Assembly (NCBI GenBank): GCA_937919155.1 | Contig: CALFPM010000178.1 | Coordinates: 1 to 49,546, forward strand | Origin: an uncultured Clostridia bacterium | GTDB lineage: Bacteria > Bacillota > Clostridia > Oscillospirales > Acutalibacteraceae | Direction: 5' to 3' | DNA length: 49,546 nucleotides | In this document: positions 35,875 to 42,912 of the stretch, piece after piece | How the letters are laid out: every line of letters begins with the position of its first letter | How positions within the stretch are numbered: position 1 is the first letter of the stretch | Program-made: the position numbers and the translations under genes | Notes under the pieces: model-generated | The model's database searches: none | Told to the model about the DNA's origin: nothing | Seen by the model: the letters and a program-made list of their open reading frames with translations, nothing else

Positions 35875-37158
35875 ATGGAAACTTTGTTTTGTATTTCAAT
35901 TGCCTTGGGCGCAGGTCTGATTCTGTCCCGTCTGGCAAAGCCTCTGGGTCTGCCCTCGGTAACGGCTTATCTTGTTGCCGGCATACTCATCGGCCCCTAC
36001 TGCCTCGGCAGAATCGGCATTGAGGGTCTGGGTTTTATCTCCCACGAAAATGTAAAAGAATTTGAAATTATTTCAAATGTTGCTCTCGGTTTCATTGCAT
36101 TTGCAATCGGCAATGAATTCAGACTCAGCCAGCTCAAAAAGGTTGGCGGCACGGCAACATTCATAGGTATTTTTCAGGCGCTTATTGCCACTCTGATGGT
36201 TGATGCGGCGCTTATCGGCCTCCACTTTGTGCTTGGCGAGAATAAGCTCCCCCTTTCAATGGCAATCACACTCGGCGCAGTTGCAGCTGCAACCGCTCCT
36301 GCCGCAACGCTTATGGTTGTCCGTCAGTACAAGGCAAAGGGCAAGCTCACAGACCTGCTTCTTCCCATTGTTGCAATCGATGACGCGGTGGGTCTGATTA
36401 TCTTCGCAATTTCATTCGGCATTGCAAAAGCGGTTGAGCACGGTGAATTCAGCCTGAAAGCAATCATTCTTGAACCCATTATTGAAATTGTGTGCTCTCT
36501 TGCTCTCGGCGCGATTATGGGTCTGCTGTTCTCAATTTTTGAGCGCTTCTTCAGCTCCAACAGCAAGCGTCTCTGCCTTTCCGTAACCTGCGTTATCTTC
36601 ACAGTCGCCCTTTCAATGATAAAGTTTGAAATCGGCGGTGTACACATCGGTTTCTCAGCACTTCTCGTATGTATGATGCTGGGCACAATCTTCTGCAACA
36701 TCTGCGATTTCTCTGCAGAAATCATGGAAAAGACCGACAAGTGGACAGTTCCTCTTTTTGCACTTTTCTTTGTACTCAGCGGCGCAGAGCTTGAACTGAG
36801 CGTGTTCACCGACATCACAATAGTCGGCATCGGCGTTGCATACATTTTCTCCCGTTCACTGGGCAAATACCTCGGCTCATTCGGCAGCGCAAAACTGATG
36901 AAATGCGACAAGAAAACAACAAAATATCTGGGCATCACCCTTCTGCCTCAGGCAGGCGTTGCGCTGGGTATGTCCGTTACCGCAATGGAGCTGGGCGAGG
37001 TTGGCGAAATGATAAGAAACATCGTTCTCTTCTCAGTTCTTATCTATGAACTTTTCGGACCCGTTATGACAAAGTGGGCGCTCACAAGAGCAGGCAACAT
37101 CGAACCCAAACCCCACCACAAAAACAGAAAGCACCGCACAGCCCCCGCAAAAATATAG
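35875..37158 (+). CDS. Cation:proton antiporter (CPA family)
   Basis: A membrane protein with about 12-13 hydrophobic helices and sodium/hydrogen exchanger family motifs: SVTAYLVAGILIGPYCLG near the N-terminus, FIAFAIGNEFRLSQLKK, PAATLMVVRQYKAKGKLTDLLLPIVAIDDAVGLIIF with the key Asp pair, and LPQAGVALGMSVTAMELG. It exchanges Na+ or K+ for protons. I use the ATG at 35875, which puts the first helix at the N-terminus; the upstream in-frame ATG at 35812 adds 21 residues and has no good ribosome binding site. No KTN/TrkA-C domain is attached. Confidence 0.9.
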   Translation: METLFCISIALGAGLILSRLAKPLGLPSVTAYLVAGILIGPYCLGRIGIEGLGFISHENVKEFEIISNVALGFIAFAIGNEFRLSQLKKVGGTATFIGIFQALIATLMVDAALIGLHFVLGENKLPLSMAITLGAVAAATAPAATLMVVRQYKAKGKLTDLLLPIVAIDDAVGLIIFAISFGIAKAVEHGEFSLKAIILEPIIEIVCSLALGAIMGLLFSIFERFFSSNSKRLCLSVTCVIFTVALSMIKFEIGGVHIGFSALLVCMMLGTIFCNICDFSAEIMEKTDKWTVPLFALFFVLSGAELELSVFTDITIVGIGVAYIFSRSLGKYLGSFGSAKLMKCDKKTTKYLGITLLPQAGVALGMSVTAMELGEVGEMIRNIVLFSVLIYELFGPVMTKWALTRAGNIEPKPHHKNRKHRTAPAKI

Positions 37159-37189
37159 TTTTAATCTGAATGTCTCAATAAGATGAAGA

Positions 37190-37245
37190 AGCCGTTTTCT
37201 TCCGATGCAAGGCGTATGCGATACGCCAAAGCGGAAAAAACGGCT
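37190..37245 (+). terminator. Long hairpin after the antiporter gene
   Basis: Outer stem AGCCGTTTTCTTCCG/CGGAAAAAACGGCT and inner stem GGCGTAT/ATACGCC, followed by AAAAAG. It is probably a terminator, or a small repeat. Confidence 0.6.
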
Positions 37246-37294
37246 AAAAAGAAACATAAAATAAGATATTTATTTTCGATTTGGTGTTAAAATT

Positions 37295-37324
37295 GGCTTG
37301 CATAGGTCGGTTATCTATGCAAGC
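37295..37324 (-). terminator. Terminator downstream of the spoVT remnant
   Basis: The stem GGCTTGCATAG/CTATGCAAGCC is followed on the minus strand by AATTTTAAC. It probably belonged to the original spoVT gene. Confidence 0.7.
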
Positions 37325-37378
37325 CTCATTTTATTTATTCAGTTTCTTTTGTTCTTCATTTAGTGAGACGTTCAGTTT

Positions 37379-37828
37379 TTATTCTTCCATCTGTTTGCCG
37401 AGAAAGTTTGCCGCAATCTGCGCAAGCTTTGTTTCCGTCTGGGTGGGACATGAGCCGTTTTCGTTGAGAAGCATAACAAGCGCGCCCGAAACATCGCCGC
37501 CGCCGACTATGGGAAACACAACCGCAGCCTCTTTGTCAACACCCTCAACGGGTTTGATTCTCTCGTTATCCACACTGCAAACGTAGTTTTCTCTGCGCTC
37601 CATAAGACCCTCAAGACTGCGGCTTACCCTGCGGTCAAGAATTTCCTTTTTGGAAATACCCGCGCAGGCAATAACACTGTCCCTGTCGGTTATGATAACC
37701 GCAAGACCCGTGCCCCTTGCAAGCACATCGGCATACTGCCCCGTAATGGATGACAGTTCACCAATAGGCGAGTATTTTTTGAAAATAACCTCACCGTCCG
37801 AATCCGTATAAATCTCCAACGGGTCGCC
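37379..37828 (-). pseudogene. spoVT: 3' remnant of spoVT, interrupted by the integrative element
   Basis: About 149 codons of stage V sporulation protein T: the end of the AbrB-like DNA-binding domain (GDPLEIYTD, EVIFKKYSPIGEL) and the entire GAF-like domain (VIITDRDSVIACAGISKKE, VVFPIVGGGDVSGALVML). SpoVT is a forespore transcription regulator in Bacillus and Clostridia. The roughly 30 N-terminal codons (the AbrB start with RRIDDLGRVVIPKE-like sequence) are absent here and I did not find them elsewhere in the window. The remnant is in frame with the recombinase, so a hybrid protein is possible. Confidence 0.85.
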
Positions 37829-39544
37829 GTTACTGATAACATTGACACTGTAAACCTTGTCCGAGTGATTCCTGCTCACTTGGACTATTTCAGTTGATGC
37901 GATATCTACAGTGCCTGAATTAAAATTTGCGGCGTTCTCCAAGGGTTCGGGAAGCGTTCCGCATCTGAGAAGAGTATCAATATCGGATTTCAACTCAATC
38001 TCAATATGGTTCTCAAAAACTATGATCTTTTCAATTATAAGCAACAAGTCGTTTGTATTAAGCTTGTCTTTATTGATGATGTCATCGAAAATCTGAAGTG
38101 CGGTTTTTGCAACTTTGTTGACATGAATAACCATATTGCATCTATTGGAAATCATATCAATCTGATTTCTGATACCTTCAATTCTGTCGGTACACTCCTG
38201 AACCATCTCGTCATACAATTCTTCAAGTTCCTCTTCTTTGTCAGGTTCCTTGATAATAGCTCTCGCTTTCTGACGAAGATGGATTTTTCTTTCTTCTTCA
38301 GCTTCTTTAATAAGCTTCTCAAGGTTTTCAATCGATGTTTCGCTTTTTTTGACTTCTGAGTCTTCGTCTTCAAGAGACATATTGATTCTTTCAATCATTT
38401 CAGCAGAAGTGCTTCTGATGAATCTGAGATATTCTTTAAGAACGGAATCGAGCATCTCAACCTTTACGAAATGGCTTGTGCAGGCCTTTAGACCTCTTTT
38501 ATGATATTCTCCGCAGCGATATGCATCATTTGCCTTTCTGCTCATCGGAAACATCGGGCTTCCGCAGTCACCGCAAACCATCAGTCCTGAATAGAAATTG
38601 TCGTATTTCTTCTGACCTCTGTAGTGGTTTTTGGTTCTTGCCGTCATTGCTTCCTGTGTAGCTTTGAAAGTCTTGAAGTCAATAATGGCAGCATGGTGGT
38701 TTTCAAAAACATATTGATTTGTTGCAGGTTTCGAAACTGCTTTGCCGCCGATTTTTGTTCTTGTTGTTTTGCCTTGAGTTAATGTTCCGATATAGGCGTT
38801 GTTACACAAAATACTCTGGACCGTAGCAATACTCCAGGCAGATTTTGCTTTGATACTGTTAGGCTTGTTTTCAGCGTCTTTTCTTGCCTTCTGGCTTGCA
38901 CGCGGAGTAAGAATGTGTTGATCTGTAAGATAATTTGCTATTTTCTTATAGCCCCAGCCCTTGTTATACAGTTCAAAGATTTTGCGGACAACCTCAGCTT
39001 CCTCGGGGACTACTATAAACGGATCTTTGCTCGGCACAGCCATTTTATAGCCGTAAGGTGCAGCACTTATCCATTCGCCCTTTTCCTGCCGTTTTCCAAC
39101 AACCTTCCGAACTTTTTTCGATGTATCAGTTACAGGCATTTCATTAACAAGAAAAGCAAGCTGAATTCGGATCCAGTCATCATCATTCGGGAAATCGATG
39201 TTGTCGCCAACAGAGATGATTCTGCGTCCGGCATCGCGTAAATCCTCAAGTTCGCCAAGACCCTTGCTGTTACGGCGTGAAAATCTTGAGAAATCTTTAA
39301 CAATAAGAATATCATAGGTGCCGTTCATCAGAAGCGGACGCATCTGTTGATATCCGGGGCGTTTTTCAAAGGTGTATCCCGATTTGTCTCTGTCTTCATA
39401 GAAAGTGAGTTTTGAGCCAGGAAATGTCTCGTTAACGAAATCCTTAATGATTTCTCTCTGATGCTCAATAGAGATGTTTTTATTTTTTGGGTCATCGTCA
39501 ACTGAAATTCTGACGTAACCCGCTATGTTAAAAGTTTCAGCCAT
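37379..39544 (-). CDS. Large serine recombinase fused in frame to the C-terminal part of SpoVT
   Basis: A 721-residue frame. Residues 1-150 are a resolvase domain with the catalytic serine in YVRISVD (S14) and KDFSRFSRR. The recombinase domain follows (about 160-300), then a zinc ribbon (CGDCG...CGEYHKRGLKAC, C324/C327/C344/C355) and a coiled coil (about 380-470). From residue 573 (coordinate 37828) the sequence becomes SpoVT: GDPLEIYTDSDGEVIFKKYSPIGEL, then the GAF-like domain ending in KLAQIAANFLGKQMEE. So the recombinase gene ends inside a spoVT target site. It would insert or excise an element by large-serine-recombinase action. Three small genes precede it on the same strand. GAAAGG lies upstream. 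Confidence 0.9.
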   Translation of the reverse strand: MAETFNIAGYVRISVDDDPKNKNISIEHQREIIKDFVNETFPGSKLTFYEDRDKSGYTFEKRPGYQQMRPLLMNGTYDILIVKDFSRFSRRNSKGLGELEDLRDAGRRIISVGDNIDFPNDDDWIRIQLAFLVNEMPVTDTSKKVRKVVGKRQEKGEWISAAPYGYKMAVPSKDPFIVVPEEAEVVRKIFELYNKGWGYKKIANYLTDQHILTPRASQKARKDAENKPNSIKAKSAWSIATVQSILCNNAYIGTLTQGKTTRTKIGGKAVSKPATNQYVFENHHAAIIDFKTFKATQEAMTARTKNHYRGQKKYDNFYSGLMVCGDCGSPMFPMSRKANDAYRCGEYHKRGLKACTSHFVKVEMLDSVLKEYLRFIRSTSAEMIERINMSLEDEDSEVKKSETSIENLEKLIKEAEEERKIHLRQKARAIIKEPDKEEELEELYDEMVQECTDRIEGIRNQIDMISNRCNMVIHVNKVAKTALQIFDDIINKDKLNTNDLLLIIEKIIVFENHIEIELKSDIDTLLRCGTLPEPLENAANFNSGTVDIASTEIVQVSRNHSDKVYSVNVISNGDPLEIYTDSDGEVIFKKYSPIGELSSITGQYADVLARGTGLAVIITDRDSVIACAGISKKEILDRRVSRSLEGLMERRENYVCSVDNERIKPVEGVDKEAAVVFPIVGGGDVSGALVMLLNENGSCPTQTETKLAQIAANFLGKQMEE

Positions 39545-39580
39545 GGTTTTTTCCTTTCGTAGTGTTCATTAATATTGTAT

Positions 39581-39645
39581 ATGGCCTTGACTCTTTTTTC
39601 AAGGCCATTTCAGAAACAAGGCGACGGTAAATATTTCCGCCGCCT
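39581..39645. promoter_or_regulatory. Two adjacent hairpins upstream of the large serine recombinase
   Basis: A 10-bp stem ATGGCCTTGA/TCAAGGCCAT (39581-39608) and a second stem AAGGCG...CGCCTT (39618-39645) lie between the solo resolvase-domain gene and the large recombinase gene. They could attenuate transcription into the recombinase gene. Confidence 0.45.
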
Positions 39646-39675
39646 TTTTATGTTTTATGCAGAATACTTTATAAG

Positions 39676-40029
39676 TTATTTTTCATCGCCAGGAATATCA
39701 ACTTTTTCTTCAATTGATATAAAACGAACACCCGAACAACTCAGAGTGCAGAATTCTTCAAGCCCATCATTAACACAGCGTGAAAATCTTGAAAGGTTTT
39801 TAACGATAAAAATATCGTAAGTACCGTTAAGTAAATGTTGACGCAGTTCCTGATACACGGGACGGTTTTCAAAAGTTTTGCCTGATACACCTATGTCTTC
39901 AAAAAAACTGACATCAGAATCGGGAAAGTGCTTTTCAACATATTGTCTGACGGCGGTTTTCTGAGTTTCTGTTGATGAACTGTCAGAAGAAGTTCTGCAG
40001 TATGCTGCGATGTTATAAGTTTTTTTCAT
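39676..40029 (-). CDS. Stand-alone serine recombinase catalytic domain
   Basis: A 117-residue protein that is only a resolvase N-terminal domain: AAYCRTSSDS (catalytic S14 or S15), FFEDIGVSGKTFENRPVYQELR and LLNGTYDIFIVKNLSRFSR. It ends with VDIPGDEK and has no DNA-binding domain. It resembles the N-terminal domain of the large recombinase next door (NGTYDI.IVK..SRFSR shared). It has its own GAAAGGAT site and intact termini, so it looks like a real small gene. It may form mixed dimers and modulate the large recombinase, or be a decayed copy. Confidence 0.72.
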   Translation of the reverse strand: MKKTYNIAAYCRTSSDSSSTETQKTAVRQYVEKHFPDSDVSFFEDIGVSGKTFENRPVYQELRQHLLNGTYDIFIVKNLSRFSRCVNDGLEEFCTLSCSGVRFISIEEKVDIPGDEK

Positions 40030-40068
40030 TTTTTTAATCCTTTCAGAATTATTTTATAGATTGGTTGC

Positions 40069-40106
40069 GAATAATGCGGCTGGTGAATGTATCCGCCGCA
40101 TTATTC
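40069..40106. repeat. 12-bp inverted repeat
   Basis: Perfect arms GAATAATGCGGC/GCCGCATTATTC with a 14-base loop, just upstream of the solo resolvase-domain gene. There is no T-run, so it is more likely an operator or RNA structure than a terminator. Confidence 0.5.
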
Positions 40107-40160
40107 ATGCTTTGTGCAGGAATCGTTGTCATGATTTTATTTCCCTCCTGCATAAATTGT

Positions 40161-40409
40161 TTAAATTGCGATATCCTCACACACAGCAGCTTCATTTCTT
40201 GCGGCTTCCGCCTTGTTTATTGATACAAGCATTTCCGTGTTATCTTCAAGACTGTCATCGCCCGAAATCATAACCACGGGTTTGTAGCCGAGCTTTTTTG
40301 CCATGCAGATTTCACTGTTCAGGTATTCGCCGACGGTACTGTCAGACTTTTCTTTTTTGCTCATAATGTAAATCACGGTTGAGCCGTTAAAAATACGCTG
40401 CAAAAACAT
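40161..40409 (-). CDS. Small protein of unknown function, element-borne
   Basis: 82 residues if started at 40409 (AGAAAGGAGAG immediately upstream); an internal Met (MSKKEKSDSTVGEYLNSEI) is a possible later start. The sequence is compact and charged, with AKKLGYKPVVMISGDDSLEDN and a helical tail. I recognise no family. It belongs to the minus-strand run of small genes ahead of the large serine recombinase. Confidence 0.5.
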   Translation of the reverse strand: MFLQRIFNGSTVIYIMSKKEKSDSTVGEYLNSEICMAKKLGYKPVVMISGDDSLEDNTEMLVSINKAEAARNEAAVCEDIAI

Positions 40410-40449
40410 CTCTCCTTTCTGTTAATTTTTACAAATTAAGTTGTAATAT

Positions 40450-40662
40450 TCATTCAAGGTTTTCGCGGACTGTTACTGAGTATTCATAATTTGTTTTCTT
40501 TTTAATAGATATTTTCATACTTTTGAAGCCGAGATTTTCAAAACAAAAAACAAATTCATTTGTGTTTCCGTTTTCACTTTTTTTATGGGAATCCGGAAAA
40601 GTTGGTTTTTCAGAAACATCATATGCCCAGTTTTCGAGTGTCTCCCGTTCAAAATCTGTCAT
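40450..40662 (-). CDS. Small protein of unknown function, element-borne
   Basis: 70 residues (MTDFERETLENWAYDVSEK...), with AAAGGAGAT about ten bases before the ATG. Predicted mainly beta in its C-terminal half (KSMKISIKKKTNYEYSVTVRE). No recognised family. First gene of the small minus-strand cluster leading to the recombinase. Confidence 0.5.
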   Translation of the reverse strand: MTDFERETLENWAYDVSEKPTFPDSHKKSENGNTNEFVFCFENLGFKSMKISIKKKTNYEYSVTVRENLE

Positions 40663-40752
40663 GATAACTATCTCCTTTCTTTGGTTTTTATTTAAATCGG
40701 ATAATCATCCGACTTGTTGATTTGGAATTATGATTTTAACGCAATTTGCCTT

Positions 40753-40912
40753 TTCATAGAAATTATGTAAGATTACGATTCTCATTTTGTTTTCTGAACA
40801 AGCATTTTTTCGTGTTTTTGTTGTTCACTTAAAGTATGTAAGAACAGGTTTGTTTTTTGCTTAACTGTAGATATTTCGGCGCAGTTTACCTTTCCATAGA
40901 AAGTATGTAAGA
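40753..40912 (+). repeat. Three copies of a 20-bp repeat (TTCANNNAAAGTATGTAAGA)
   Basis: Copies at 40753-40772, 40824-40843 and 40893-40912, same orientation, spaced 71 and 69 bp. The first and third sit in a longer 140-bp-offset direct repeat (CATAGAAA..TATGTAAGATTACG, ATTTTGTTTTCTGAACAA). Two more copies lie beyond the tyrosine recombinase at 42575-42594 and 42655-42674. Confidence 0.75.
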
Positions 40913-40966
40913 TTACGGTTTTCGTTTTGTTTTCTGAACAACGATTTTTAAACGTTGAGTAAATAG

Positions 40967-41905
40967 TTAGATATACACACACACTGTCTCCAATGACTCA
41001 AAAAAAATACTTGTTGCCAACACGCACAAGCGGTCGTATTCAACGGGAAGTCCGTGTTTGAGGGCAAGCTTTTTGTTTTCTCCTCTGAGCTTGTATGTTC
41101 CGCTTAAGTCTTTTTTATTTATCGGCTTGGGTTTCTTTGTTCTTTTGTCAAGGTTGCGTTCATTCCAATGTTTGCGGATCATTTTTTCGAGTTCTTCTCT
41201 GTAGCCTTCTTCATTGTTGATTCTGTCAAGGTAATAATGATAGGCTCGTTTTGCTTGTTCGGCACGGAGTTTATGTAAGTCAAGTTTATTTTTAAATTCT
41301 TCCGAAGCGAAAACCTTGGTTTCTGTTCCGTCAAAATATGATTTTACAAATTCAACGTCCCCAGGCAAAATCAATTGCCATTGTGATTTACCGCCCTTGC
41401 CCTTGCGGATATACACGTAAAAAATTCCGTTTTCATCCTCTTTAAAATCGCTTCCCCGCAGATTTTGGAGCTCTCGGCGTCTGATCCCGACACGTTTCTG
41501 GAATTCAACGAGATGGGAATATTTCGGATTGTCAGGGTCATTATCCGAGCGTTGAACCTTACCGTTTATGCTTCTGCTTCTGACGTTCTTCGCAGAGCAT
41601 CTTTTCGGCTTTTCAATATCCGATAACGGTATATTAAAAAACAATGCAACGGGGCTCAGATATGTATGAATTGTATTTGCAGTCAGACCCTTGTTAATAA
41701 GGTGCTGAACATAATCGTCTATATGATTTTTACATTCTTCAGTTGTTTTGCAGTCATATTCCGATCTGCAGAATTCGATGAATTTACGGTAGTTTTTCAC
41801 AAACGCACTTCTTGTGACATTGTTTTCATATTTGGAAAAGAAAAATCTCGATTCCTCACAAAGTTTTTTGGTGATTGTCATTTTCTTGCTTTTCTTTTTG
41901 CTCAC
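40967..41905 (-). CDS. Tyrosine recombinase with catalytic tail out of frame
   Basis: A 312-residue frame starting with GTG that overlaps the stop of the preceding small gene (GTGA). It has a SAM-like N-terminal domain (about 20-95) and a catalytic domain with VGIRRREL (first Arg), RKGKGGKSQWQ (Lys) and HKLRAEQAKR (H211, R214). After SIFF the frame reads ESLETVCVYI and stops. One base shift at an 8-T run gives SIFLSHWRQCVCISNYLLNV, the normal family ending with the second His/Trp motif and the nucleophile Tyr, finishing at 40948. So the gene is either frameshifted and inactive or uses slippage. Site-specific integrase for part of this element. Confidence 0.82.
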   Translation of the reverse strand: MSKKKSKKMTITKKLCEESRFFFSKYENNVTRSAFVKNYRKFIEFCRSEYDCKTTEECKNHIDDYVQHLINKGLTANTIHTYLSPVALFFNIPLSDIEKPKRCSAKNVRSRSINGKVQRSDNDPDNPKYSHLVEFQKRVGIRRRELQNLRGSDFKEDENGIFYVYIRKGKGGKSQWQLILPGDVEFVKSYFDGTETKVFASEEFKNKLDLHKLRAEQAKRAYHYYLDRINNEEGYREELEKMIRKHWNERNLDKRTKKPKPINKKDLSGTYKLRGENKKLALKHGLPVEYDRLCVLATSIFFESLETVCVYI

Positions 41906-42090
41906 GGAATCACTCCTTGTTTTGTTATTCGGAAAATCTTTCTGAGTACGGCATTTTCCGTTCCGTCCTGCGATAATTCGCCGTTAAACAACTTCAGGGC
42001 TCCATTCAGAAGCGACATACAGTCCGTTACGGTCGAGTCAGCTCCGTAACACCAACGAGAATTCTGAAAAATCCTCTTTAAAATCCCCAC
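41902..42090 (-). CDS. Putative small protein upstream of the tyrosine recombinase
   Basis: A 62-residue frame from a GTG at 42090 (GGAG about 11 bases upstream) that overlaps the recombinase start by four bases. It has no recognisable domain; by position it could be an excisionase-like or regulatory partner. Its start lies inside a 16-bp inverted repeat. The coupling overlap is the main support. Confidence 0.35.
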   Translation of the reverse strand: MGILKRIFQNSRWCYGADSTVTDCMSLLNGALKLFNGELSQDGTENAVLRKIFRITKQGVIP

Positions 42091-42240
42091 TAACGGTTAT
42101 TCTCCAAAATATCTTCGTCGAATAACCGTTAGTGGTTTGGCAGATTCAAAAAAATTTGTCTGCCAAAGTGACAGAAATACTGATGCGTTCAGACTTAAAA
42201 CATCAGATATTTCTATCACTCAGTCCGACTTTTGTCGGAC
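42087..42240. repeat. Run of four consecutive hairpins
   Basis: Four inverted repeats follow one another: a perfect 16-bp pair CCACTAACGGTTATTC/GAATAACCGTTAGTGG (42087-42135); TTTGGCAGA/TCTGCCAAA (42136-42167); AGAAATACTGATG/CATCAGATATTTCT (42173-42214); GTCCGAC/GTCGGAC with a TTTT loop (42223-42240). The first overlaps the start of the small gene ahead of the tyrosine recombinase. The rest of the 42091-42912 gap has no credible gene. Confidence 0.7.
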
Positions 42241-42431
42241 AACTGCGAAGAAAACAACATCCGTGTTTCCTACGCATCCCATACCCTTTCATCAGGCTAT
42301 GGAGGGGGTGGCATTTCATTCAAAACAATTCCTCCTTAATTGAATTTTGTAACAGCAGAAATGATGATATTTAAGTCGCTATGATTAAATTCTGCCGTTG
42401 AAACGGATTCTGAAAACACCTCCTTGAATTG

Positions 42432-42453
42432 AATGCGGTTGCATATTACCGCA
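42432..42453. repeat. Short hairpin in the element's non-coding region
   Basis: ATGCGGT/ACCGCAT with an 8-base loop. Around it, CCTCCTTAATTGAA and CCTCCTTGAATTGAA (near 42332 and 42418) form an imperfect direct repeat. Function unknown. Confidence 0.4.
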
Positions 42454-42574
42454 TTAAAAGATGCTGAAATGCACTAAGGAATTTTATTTATCCAACCATA
42501 GTCGGAAACACTGAAAAAGGAAATCATATGAAACCAACCACATCGGATATCTGCATCTCCTGTCGTGATTGACT

Positions 42575-42674
42575 TTCACTTAAAGTATGTAAGACTGACA
42601 TACCCAAAACGAAAAAACCACAACAAGAGCATTTACTCCTGTCGTGGTTTTGTATTCATATAAAGTATGTAAGA
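42575..42674 (+). repeat. Two further copies of the 20-bp repeat
   Basis: Copies at 42575-42594 and 42655-42674. The first is identical over 20 bases to the copy at 40824-40843, so identical direct repeats flank the tyrosine recombinase module, 1.75 kb apart. The copies are separated by a hairpin (AAAACCAC/GTGGTTTT). Confidence 0.75.
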
Positions 42675-42731
42675 ATAAGAATAGTAATAAAATAAGAAAA
42701 TCAACTTTTCTTTAATTGCGATATACAAAAA

Positions 42732-42760
42732 GCGTATCCGATTCGGATACGCCTTTTTTG
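42732..42760 (+). terminator. Hairpin terminator upstream of the metallophosphoesterase-STAND gene
   Basis: The 9-bp stem GCGTATCCG/CGGATACGC is followed by CTTTTTT on the plus strand. It would insulate the downstream gene from read-through. Confidence 0.8.
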
Positions 42761-42912
42761 AACCCAGATCCATCGTAATTATGTACAAACACGAGCGCCG
42801 AAATTTGTCGAAAACAGAGAAACATTAGAAAATATCCGAGTTTATAAAAATTATTGTGTGATGTTTTTAAGTTTTTATCATATATATATAAATTGGTTTT
42901 TAGGAGGAAAAA

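Noticed and set aside
42132..42374. Short plus-strand frames in the element's non-coding region
   Set aside because: They run across the hairpin cluster, have no ribosome binding site and show no domain features.
40753..42674. CRISPR array
   Set aside because: The repeated unit is only about 20 bp and partly degenerate, the copies are in two groups separated by 1.7 kb of recombinase gene, and no cas gene is present.
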